Origin: Spirochaetaceae bacterium
Lineage (GTDB): Bacteria > Spirochaetota > Spirochaetia > DSM-2461
NCBI GenBank assembly: GCA_029210985.1
Contig: JARGFR010000006.1
Coordinates: forward strand, 1 to 50,613
Direction: 5' to 3'
Length of the DNA stretch: 50,613 nt
Part shown: piece after piece, positions 43,222 to 50,613 of the stretch
Layout of the letters: each line of letters starts with the position of its first letter
How positions within the stretch are numbered: the stretch's first letter is position 1
Notes under the pieces: generated by a model
Told to the model about the DNA's origin: nothing
What the model saw: the letters and a program-made list of their open reading frames with translations, nothing else
Database searches by the model: none
Program-made: the position numbers and the translations under genes

Positions 43222-44550
43222 ATGGCGAACAACCCGTTAGTCGACATCTTTAGGATTCGAGATCTGCGAAAGCGCGTCCTGTTCACACTGGGTGTGCTGA
43301 TAGTGCATCGGATCGGCTCTGTGATTCCCATTCCGGGAGTCGACATGGGAGCTTTGAGCCGGTTTTTTGACGGAAGCGGGAGCAATACCCAGGGAATTGT
43401 AGATTACCTGGATTTCTTCTCCGGCGGCGCGTTCAAGAATTTCTCCATCTTCATGCTGGGTGTGATGCCTTATATCACAACCAGTATCATTATACAGGTG
43501 CTGATGCTGGTATTCCCGGCACTCAAGCGAATCGCAGAGGAAGATGGAGGCCGCAAGAAGATTCAGCGTTACACACGATATGCCACAGTGGCGGTCTGTC
43601 TGCTACAGGGCGTGGCTCTGCTTCAGATGCCGTTGAACTACGGTGTTGTTGTCTCAGGCATGGCGAAGTGGCAGTTCATGACGCTGGGTATGCTTACGAC
43701 CACAGCAGGAACGGTATTCCTGATGTGGCTTGGAGAGCAGATCAATACTCGGGGCGTGGGCAACGGTATATCGTTGCTGATTTTCACGGGTATCGTGGCA
43801 CGGATGCCCAACGCTTTTGTTGTCCTCATCCGCGAAATTCGAACCCAGAATCTAAATCCTGTGTTCGTCATCCTCACTTTCGTTCTTTTTGTAGCGGTGG
43901 TGGTTTTGGTGATCTATGAACAGCAGGGCTTGAGAAAAATTCCCGTCAACTACGCCAGCCGTATTGTCGGCAGGAAGCAGTACCGGGGACAGAGTTCGTA
44001 CATACCATTTAAGATTAACCCATCCGGTGTTATCCCGGTCATTTTTGCTTCGTCGATACTCACTATCCCGGTGCAGGTCGCCAGCAGCTTGGCCTCCGGT
44101 CAGAGTGAATTTTGGGGAAATGTGGCATCGGCAATGAATACCCGGGGCCCGCTCTATCTCACACTGTATACACTGCTGATTGTGTTTTTCGCCTATTTTT
44201 ATACCCAGGTGTCACTTAACCCGATTGAGATTTCCAAGCAAATCAGAGAAAATGGCGGATCGATTCCGGGCATCCGAAGCGAGAATATGGAAGCGTACCT
44301 CACACGCATCCTGAATCGAATCGTGCTGCCGGGCTCTTTATTTCTCGCCATGATTGCACTGATTCCTTCCCTGCTGCTGATTGTCATACCTGGTTTTCCC
44401 CAGCAAATGGCATACATCATGGGTGGTACATCGCTGTTGATTATGGTGGGTGTCGACTTGGATACCATGAGCCAGATCGAGGGGCATCTGAAGATGCATC
44501 ACCATGAAGGTCTAACCAAGGGCGGAAAACTCCGCTCCAGGAATTTATAA
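43222..44550 (+). CDS. secY: Preprotein translocase subunit SecY
   Basis: 442 aa, multi-[42 protein letters not shown]. Confidence 0.98.
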   Translation: MANNPLVDIFRIRDLRKRVLFTLGVLIVHRIGSVIPIPGVDMGALSRFFDGSGSNTQGIVDYLDFFSGGAFKNFSIFMLGVMPYITTSIIIQVLMLVFPALKRIAEEDGGRKKIQRYTRYATVAVCLLQGVALLQMPLNYGVVVSGMAKWQFMTLGMLTTTAGTVFLMWLGEQINTRGVGNGISLLIFTGIVARMPNAFVVLIREIRTQNLNPVFVILTFVLFVAVVVLVIYEQQGLRKIPVNYASRIVGRKQYRGQSSYIPFKINPSGVIPVIFASSILTIPVQVASSLASGQSEFWGNVASAMNTRGPLYLTLYTLLIVFFAYFYTQVSLNPIEISKQIRENGGSIPGIRSENMEAYLTRILNRIVLPGSLFLAMIALIPSLLLIVIPGFPQQMAYIMGGTSLLIMVGVDLDTMSQIEGHLKMHHHEGLTKGGKLRSRNL

Positions 44551-44563
44551 GAGGTACAACGCG

Positions 44564-44677
44564 ATGAAAGTGAGAGCGAGCGTCAAACCAATATGCGACA
44601 AGTGCAAAGTGATCCGCCGCCGCGGCGTAGTGCGTATCATTTGCGATAACCCCAAACACAAGCAACGGCAAAAGTAG
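44564..44677 (+). CDS. rpmJ: 50S ribosomal protein L36
   Basis: Absent from ORF track (37 aa): [37 protein letters not shown]. Confidence 0.95.
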   Translation: MKVRASVKPICDKCKVIRRRGVVRIICDNPKHKQRQK

Positions 44678-44686
44678 GAGGTTCCG

Positions 44687-45052
44687 ATGGCTCGTATCGC
44701 GGGTATCGACCTGCCCAATAAACACGCGGACATAGCACTGACATACATTTTCGGGATCGGCCGGACCTCGGCCCGGCAGATCTGCGAGAAAACCGGTGTC
44801 AATCCAGAATCGAGGATCAGCGACCTGTCCACCGAAGAGGTGAACGAACTCCGGAAGCTGATCGAAAATGACTACAAGGTGGAAGGGCGACTCCGTTCGG
44901 AGATGGCCCTGAACATCAAACGCCTGATGGATATCGGGTGCTACCGTGGTCTTAGGCACCGGAAAGGTCTTCCAGTGCGCGGTCAGCGTACCAAGACCAA
45001 CGCCCGAACCCGAAAAGGTAAGGCGAAGACCGTCGCCAAGAAGAAGAAATAG
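44687..45052 (+). CDS. rpsM: 30S ribosomal protein S13
   Basis: [33 protein letters not shown]... Confidence 0.97.
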   Translation: MARIAGIDLPNKHADIALTYIFGIGRTSARQICEKTGVNPESRISDLSTEEVNELRKLIENDYKVEGRLRSEMALNIKRLMDIGCYRGLRHRKGLPVRGQRTKTNARTRKGKAKTVAKKKK

Positions 45053-45068
45053 GGCGGAGTGATAATTA

Positions 45069-45449
45069 ATGGCTAAGGCAAAGAAGAAAAGAGAAAAGAA
45101 GACAGTAGTTGAAGGTAATGTCTATATTCAGGCAACCTTCAACAACACAATCGTGACCATCACTGATTTGAAGGGGAACGCCCTTTCCTGGTGCAGTGCC
45201 GGATCCCTCGGATTCCGCGGCGCCAAGAAGTCCACCCCTTATGCGGCTCAGACAACCGCAGAGACCGCGACGACACGCGCCAGGGACTACGGTCTTCAGA
45301 CTGTGAACGTCTATGTCAAGGGTCCCGGTGTCGGACGGGAGTCGGCGATTCGATCCCTGGGGAATCTGGGACTCAAGGTTAAGACAATTAAAGATATTAC
45401 CCCTATCCCTCATAACGGCTGTCGACCAAGAAAGAGCCGAAGGGTTTAG
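45069..45449 (+). CDS. rpsK: 30S ribosomal protein S11
   Basis: [43 protein letters not shown]. Confidence 0.97.
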   Translation: MAKAKKKREKKTVVEGNVYIQATFNNTIVTITDLKGNALSWCSAGSLGFRGAKKSTPYAAQTTAETATTRARDYGLQTVNVYVKGPGVGRESAIRSLGNLGLKVKTIKDITPIPHNGCRPRKSRRV

Positions 45450-45631
45450 GGCGACCGTCAATTCTTCGGAATAGGGCGGATTCGCAATGTTGGACAGGAA
45501 GTCGAATTCCCGGAACGTACGGCGTAGCCGAGCTGTATCGACGATCCGGGATTTCTGACGACACCGAAGACCGAGCGAAGAACACCGGGTTGAACCGGTG
45601 GCCTGTTCCGATATTTGTGTAAGGAGCACAC

Positions 45632-46726
45632 ATGGCTAGAAAGAACCTCCTCAAGGGTTTCAAGAGGCCGAAGGGCATTACCTTCGAGCATAGTGAAGAG
45701 ACCCGTAATTACGGAAAATTCGTGGCTTATCCTTTTGAAAGGGGCTATGGAACCACAATAGGCAATACTCTCCGCAGAATCCTCCTCTCCTCGATTCAGG
45801 GATATGCCGTTTCGGCGGTACGGATTACCACCTTTAACGAAGAGGGTAATTCCCACGTCGTGACCAGTGAGTTCGAAGCAATTCCCCATGTCGTCGAGGA
45901 TACTCCCGTCATTATCAGCAACCTCAAATCGCTTAAGCTGCGTCTGCCTGAGGATGTTGAGGAATTAACAATTCACGTTGAATGGAAAGGTGCAGGAAGC
46001 ATCACAGGTGCTGATTTAGAGAAGGGCGGAATCGAAGTGTCCAATAAAGATCAGGAGATCTGTACGGTCATGGATGATGGAAATCTAGATTTCGAAATTC
46101 AGGTGAACCTGGGACGCGGTTACGTCCCGGCGGAACAGAATGAGAAATACATCGAACATATTGGAACAATACCTGTTGACTCCATATTCAGCCCCATTAT
46201 CAAGGTGAAATACGCCGTCGAGGATACTCGCGTCGGACAGCGATCCGACTATGATAAACTGAATCTCGAAGTTTGGACCGACGGTACCATAGCTCCGGAA
46301 AACGCCCTTGCTGAGGCGGCGAAAATCGCCAAGGATCATTTCACCATCTTCATTAATTTCGATGAAGACGATGTCATCGGAGATGATGATGTCGACGAAG
46401 AAGAAGAACGTATCCGCGCCTTGCTGGACACTCCCGTTGAGGAGCTGGAACTTTCGGTTCGCTCCAGTAATTGCCTGAAAAATGCCAACATCAAGACTAT
46501 TGGCGATCTCACCCGGCGCACCGAGGAAGATATTGCCAAAACGAGAAACTTCGGTAAAAAGTCACTCCAGGAAATCAAAGAGAAACTGAAAGAGTGGAAC
46601 TTGAGCCTTGGTATGACCGACTACAGCGTACTGAAGAATTCCATCAAACTCGGAAAGCAGGTGTCGAGTTCCGACGATGACGACGCGGCGGGAGCCGACG
46701 ACGATTACGTCGAGGATGAGGAATAG
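45632..46726 (+). CDS. rpoA: DNA-directed RNA polymerase subunit alpha
   Basis: [23 protein letters not shown]; alpha-[28 protein letters not shown]; acidic tail [19 protein letters not shown]. Confidence 0.98.
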   Translation: MARKNLLKGFKRPKGITFEHSEETRNYGKFVAYPFERGYGTTIGNTLRRILLSSIQGYAVSAVRITTFNEEGNSHVVTSEFEAIPHVVEDTPVIISNLKSLKLRLPEDVEELTIHVEWKGAGSITGADLEKGGIEVSNKDQEICTVMDDGNLDFEIQVNLGRGYVPAEQNEKYIEHIGTIPVDSIFSPIIKVKYAVEDTRVGQRSDYDKLNLEVWTDGTIAPENALAEAAKIAKDHFTIFINFDEDDVIGDDDVDEEEERIRALLDTPVEELELSVRSSNCLKNANIKTIGDLTRRTEEDIAKTRNFGKKSLQEIKEKLKEWNLSLGMTDYSVLKNSIKLGKQVSSSDDDDAAGADDDYVEDEE

Positions 46727-46731
46727 GAAAA

Positions 46732-47292
46732 ATGCATAATCGAAAAGGATTCAACCGACTAGGCCGTAAACCCAGCCATCGGAAGGCTCTCCATCGGAAC
46801 ATGGTCACTTCGTTGATCAAGTATGAGAAAATCGAAACCACACAGGCTAAAGCGAAAGAGATTCGCCGCACCGCTGAGAAGCTCGTGACAAGGGCTAAAG
46901 TGGATTCGGTGCACAATCGCCGAATCGTGGCAAAAACGGTGTACGAAAAGGATGTGGTCAACAAGCTGTTTACCGAAGTTGGGCCTCGTTTTTCGGATCG
47001 GCCCGGCGGGTATACTCGTATCCTGAAGCTGGGTAAACGATCCGGAGATGCGGCCGAAATGGTGATTTTGGAATTTTTGGCTGATGAAGAAAAAGCCACA
47101 CCCAAGAAAAAGCCGGCGAAGAAAAAGGCGGCTTCCAAGCCTGCAGCGCCTAAGAAAGCTGTGGAAGAAAAAGTAGAAGCTCCCTCTGAAGAAGCCAAGG
47201 TTAAGGAATCTGCCGTTGTTGATGAAGCTGCTCCGGCCGATACCGATGAAGCCTTAGAAGAAAAGGTCGAAAAAGAAGCCTCGGAAGAGTAA
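46732..47292 (+). CDS. rplQ: 50S ribosomal protein L17 with Lys/Ala then acidic C-terminal extension
   Basis: [28 protein letters not shown]...; C-terminal ~60 aa [33 protein letters not shown]... Confidence 0.96.
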   Translation: MHNRKGFNRLGRKPSHRKALHRNMVTSLIKYEKIETTQAKAKEIRRTAEKLVTRAKVDSVHNRRIVAKTVYEKDVVNKLFTEVGPRFSDRPGGYTRILKLGKRSGDAAEMVILEFLADEEKATPKKKPAKKKAASKPAAPKKAVEEKVEAPSEEAKVKESAVVDEAAPADTDEALEEKVEKEASEE

Positions 47293-47344
47293 TTCTTCAA
47301 CAGGTTGAGATATTCAGGTTCTGATGATTTTGAACCGATTATAG

Positions 47345-47377
47345 AGGGGAGGACGCAAGAGTACCTCCCCTTTTTTT
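47345..47377 (+). terminator. Intrinsic terminator after rplQ
   Basis: AGGGGAGG/CCTCCCCT stem followed by TTTTTTT. Confidence 0.92.
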
Positions 47378-47424
47378 CGTTGAGAAAGGGCTACACTCGG
47401 GAGGGATGGCGCCACGGCGGCACT

Positions 47425-50109
47425 ATGAGGACATCGCAGAAAGTTCTTCTCACACTACTCATCTCACTCATTATCACCGGTGGATTCGCGTTGCTGGCCT
47501 ATACAGGCCTTTTTCGTGTGTTGGAAACCGATTTTTTCAGCGAGAGAGTCAAAGAAGATCAATTCCACAGACTCGAAGCTGTTTCATTCTCAATCACGGC
47601 CTGGAATGAAGACAACCGTACGCGATTTGACGCGCTGTCCAGAGACAGGAACTTTCAGACTGTCTATTCGGTGATTCAGCGTGAGGAGGAAATCTCCGCC
47701 AGAGCCAGAACTATTGACGCCTTGCAAGACAGATTGGCCGGATTCGTCGGGATTCGTGTTGTCGACACCGACGGCCGACTGCAGTATTCCAGTTTTGCCG
47801 GTGATGTCGGAAGTGAACAGATCGGTGAGCGCAGACTTTATCGGAATTGGGATCAGTTGGATGGAAATATCAGCCTCCCGGCCGTGAATGACAATTCGGA
47901 AATCATCACCTTGTTCGATGGTTCCAATCAACAGGTTATATATCTCATTCCATCCCCGGATCGGACTTTTGTCGTCCGGGGATGGATGGTGGTTTATCTG
48001 AAACCTGCCGGCCTTGGTGATTTGTTGGCCGGGGATGGAATCACCTCGCCGGGCGGTATGGTCCAGGTGGTGGACTCCCGTGGTCTCATTGTCGACATTC
48101 GTCCGGAACAAGCTGAATCGGTCTCCGAGAGCATTGAAAAGCTTTGGCCCGATGACGGTGACCCGGCCGAATTTGCCTTGTTGGCTCAGAGTCCGGGGGA
48201 GAACTTCTGGCTGGCCACAACTGTTGCTTCCGACGGTACATGGATCGGAAAGCTCATTCCCGGACGACTGCTGGGTTTCTCCCTTGCCGTGCAGGTTTTG
48301 ATTCTCGGTACGGTGTTTGTGACGGTTTCCCTGATGATATTCTTGATTCTAAATATCCGTCAGGATAGAACAGAAATCCTTCGTAATCGAATAAAAAGAC
48401 TCCAAGTGAATCTGCTCCGCGATTGGCTTGAGCACCATGAGGACAGAAAACTCAAACTCTCCGATCTTGAGTCACGCCGTGAAGAAGTCCGACGTGAGCT
48501 GAGGTCCGGCTTGGGACCGCTCAGAGGTTCGCGACTGGAAAAGGCAGATAAGATTATTGACGAGGGTTGGACACGGATTGTTGAGATTCTTGCGGAAAAG
48601 GACTTGGTCAATGACGGTCAATCATCCGGAACCGTCTCTACTGACGCTCCTCCACCGCCCATCGACATGAAGCAGCTTGAGGAGATGATTACCCGAGCTG
48701 TGGCCGAGGCTAAAGTTGTTGTGCCACCGGAAGCACTGTCAGGTCTTCAGTCACCGCCGATACAGGCTCCCATCGCTCCTTCCCCGGGAAGGCCGATCAA
48801 AGTCGAAGTTGTTGGTGATGATGAAATCGAAGAATTCGACGAACTGGAAGAGCTGGACGAGCTTTCTGAAGTCGGGGAACTGACCGAAGCCGAGGAAATC
48901 GATGAGCCTGATGAGCTGGAAGAGCTCTCAGAAGTGGAGGAGCCGGGTGAAGTCGAGGAAATCCCCGAGGCCGAAGAATTCGACGAACTGGAAGAGCTGG
49001 CCGAGCTTTCTGAAGTCGAGGAAGTCGAAATAGAACTCGAGCCCGGTGAAGTCGGTGTGTTTGCTGAGTCGGAAGAACCCAAGAAACAAGACTCATCGAG
49101 AACTGTTGAAGGTCGGCTGAAATCGGTTGAGAGTGATTCAGACGAAGATTTTGCCGATAATTTAGAAGAGTTGGACTCTGCAGAAGAATTGGAGGAGCTG
49201 AAAACCGACGAAAAAATCGAGGAAACACTTGAGATTCTTCCGGTTGTGCTCTCCGATGATTCCAGGGAACTGATTGAGATCGATAAGGTCGATCAGGACA
49301 GGCTATATATGTTCGACAAAGAATTCAAATCAGCCAAGGACAGTTCAGATAATGATGATATCGCTGAACTTCAAGAGGTTGAAGATAACGACGGTGAATT
49401 GGAAGAGCTTGAAGAATTGGTCGAAGTCGGTTCTCCTGACGATGTGGCGGACAAGGAATCGACCGAGGTCGATTCGGTTCAATTTATTGCCGTCGATGAG
49501 GTACTTAAAACCGTTCGAAAAGCCGAAGCTGAGGCCGAGAAGACCCAAGGTGAGAGTGATACCGAAAGTGTGTCGATGGAGTCTCTTATCATGACCCACA
49601 CTTCCGATATACTGCCCGGACTTGATGAGATAGACGAGGAATTCCGTTTCGGTGAAGAAAGCCCTGTGCTGAACTGGTCTCAGGATGGTCTGGACTATGA
49701 CCGATATCTCTTGGGATTCAAAAAAGGTGCCACCGGAATCTACAAGTCACTGATGAGCCTATCCAAAGAATATAATGCCATCTGCGGTGTTCTTTTGGCC
49801 GGTTCACGAAAAGGATTGGAAACCGACTATGCTGTCGGTCTGGATGATGACAGTGCCACCCAATTGTCGGTTAATCGAGCGGAAACGATATGGGATGATT
49901 GGTTCAATCAGCGGGAAATCATCTTTGTTCCCAATCTTTCCGAATCCAAGTACGCCGATAAAACCCGCCATAACGAGTTTCGGTTCATCAAATCCGCCAT
50001 ATTCATACCCGCAACCTACCGAGGAGCCCCCTCCTATATATTCCTCGGATTCAAAGAAGCACCTGCCGATCCCCTTGCCCTGATCGTTGGAGCCGAAACT
50101 CTGAACTAG
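47425..50109 (+). CDS. Membrane protein with extracytoplasmic sensor-like region, coiled coil, acidic repeat region and GAF-like C-terminus
   Basis: About 894 aa from ATG 47425; TM near N-terminus and at LLGFSLAVQVLILGTVFVTVSLMIFLILNI; Glu-rich DELEELDELSEV repeats; C-terminal GAF-like sequence. Track start 47305 would place the rplQ terminator inside the CDS. Confidence 0.75.
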   Translation: MRTSQKVLLTLLISLIITGGFALLAYTGLFRVLETDFFSERVKEDQFHRLEAVSFSITAWNEDNRTRFDALSRDRNFQTVYSVIQREEEISARARTIDALQDRLAGFVGIRVVDTDGRLQYSSFAGDVGSEQIGERRLYRNWDQLDGNISLPAVNDNSEIITLFDGSNQQVIYLIPSPDRTFVVRGWMVVYLKPAGLGDLLAGDGITSPGGMVQVVDSRGLIVDIRPEQAESVSESIEKLWPDDGDPAEFALLAQSPGENFWLATTVASDGTWIGKLIPGRLLGFSLAVQVLILGTVFVTVSLMIFLILNIRQDRTEILRNRIKRLQVNLLRDWLEHHEDRKLKLSDLESRREEVRRELRSGLGPLRGSRLEKADKIIDEGWTRIVEILAEKDLVNDGQSSGTVSTDAPPPPIDMKQLEEMITRAVAEAKVVVPPEALSGLQSPPIQAPIAPSPGRPIKVEVVGDDEIEEFDELEELDELSEVGELTEAEEIDEPDELEELSEVEEPGEVEEIPEAEEFDELEELAELSEVEEVEIELEPGEVGVFAESEEPKKQDSSRTVEGRLKSVESDSDEDFADNLEELDSAEELEELKTDEKIEETLEILPVVLSDDSRELIEIDKVDQDRLYMFDKEFKSAKDSSDNDDIAELQEVEDNDGELEELEELVEVGSPDDVADKESTEVDSVQFIAVDEVLKTVRKAEAEAEKTQGESDTESVSMESLIMTHTSDILPGLDEIDEEFRFGEESPVLNWSQDGLDYDRYLLGFKKGATGIYKSLMSLSKEYNAICGVLLAGSRKGLETDYAVGLDDDSATQLSVNRAETIWDDWFNQREIIFVPNLSESKYADKTRHNEFRFIKSAIFIPATYRGAPSYIFLGFKEAPADPLALIVGAETLN
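48829..49018 (+). repeat. Imperfect direct repeat in acidic region (46-bp unit, 144-bp period)
   Basis: 48829-48874 and 48973-49018: gaagaattcgacgaactggaagagctgg[a/c]cgagctttctgaagtcg, one mismatch. Confidence 0.85.
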
Positions 50110-50208
50110 AACCTCTCATGGCTGTAAGTATTGGACCTAAAGCAGAATAAATCCTTATTTCATGGACATTAGGACGATTCTCAGTTTCCTCCGAAATTGC
50201 CTGAGGCC

Positions 50209-50236
50209 TTGACGTTCGTATAGCCGAATGTATAAT
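50209..50236 (+). promoter_or_regulatory. Sigma70-like promoter for rny
   Basis: TTGACG-16 nt-TATAAT. Confidence 0.75.
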
Positions 50237-50262
50237 CAGTGAATAACATCATAGGGGGAAAT

Positions 50263-50613
50263 ATGCTGAACATTGTTTATTTGATCATCCTTCCCCTCGG
50301 CGGCGTGATAATCGGATGGCTCATTCGATGGTTTTACGCCAGGAATCAACTCACTTCTTCAGAACAAAAAGCACTCAGGCTGAAAGAAACCGCTGTTGCC
50401 GAAGCGGAGAACGCGAAAAAGGCCGTTCTCCTTGAAGCTCAAGATAAAATCTTGGAAGAACGAAGGCAATTCGAGCGAGAGGTGCGTGAACAGCGCTCCG
50501 AAATTCAGCGATATGAGAAGCGGATCCAGCAAAAAGAGGACAATCTTGACAGAAAGACCTCGGATCTCGATCGACGCCAAGCCGACCTCAACCAGAGGCT
50601 GGAAGAGGTAAAC
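50263..50613 (+). CDS. rny: Ribonuclease Y, N-terminal part (runs off window)
   Basis: ATG 50263 after AGGGGG, open to window end: MLNIVYLIILPLGGVIIGWLIRWFYARNQ... then charged coiled coil, typical RNase Y N-terminus. Confidence 0.8.
   Translation, partial: MLNIVYLIILPLGGVIIGWLIRWFYARNQLTSSEQKALRLKETAVAEAENAKKAVLLEAQDKILEERRQFEREVREQRSEIQRYEKRIQQKEDNLDRKTSDLDRRQADLNQRLEEVN

Noticed and set aside
47305-47424. Upstream start of the acidic-repeat protein given in the ORF track
   Set aside because: Would include the rplQ terminator hairpin and T tract in coding sequence; ATG 47425 begins a typical signal/TM segment.
48747-49228. Minus-strand Ser-rich and Leu/Arg-rich ORFs (111 and 143 aa)
   Set aside because: Shadow of the GAA/GAG-rich acidic repeats; low complexity.
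1-50613. CRISPR arrays, transposases, integrases, phage genes, toxin-antitoxin modules
   Set aside because: None recognised: no regularly spaced repeats, no IS-like inverted repeats flanking an ORF, and the content is housekeeping throughout.

Overview
The window is a spirochaete-like chromosomal segment; that assignment is inferred from gene order and protein features, not searched. Left part (1-19.8 kb): a PAS/histidine kinase cut by the window edge, translationally coupled to an MFS-HEAT fusion protein; a DUF3783-like protein; clpB; a large protein with an embedded HPr-like domain; nudC; argH; a FecR/PEGA protein; a four-gene ABC importer (BmpA/PnrA-like lipoprotein, ATPase, two permeases) preceded by a clear FMN riboswitch, so best read as a riboflavin importer (RfuABCD-like); then a long PRPP synthetase overlapping an FGGY sugar kinase. 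Middle and right part (19.9-47.3 kb): tRNA-Thr, rpmG, tRNA-Trp, secE, nusG, rplKAJL, rpoBC, rpsLG, tuf, and the S10/spc/alpha ribosomal cluster to rplQ. fusA is absent between rpsG and tuf, and rpsD is absent between rpsK and rpoA. The cluster is tightly packed except for several structured non-coding spacers. Right end: a membrane protein with acidic Glu-rich repeats and a GAF-like C-terminus, then the start of rny (RNase Y). The most notable items are the FMN-riboswitch-controlled transporter, the MFS-HEAT/kinase pair, the HPr-embedded protein, the acidic-repeat protein, a possible three-segment attenuator or sRNA at 12.25-12.43 kb, the RpoB Asn at the rifampicin site 531, and Lys/Ala-rich or acidic tails on L5, L17 and RpoA. 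No CRISPR array, transposon or phage element was seen.
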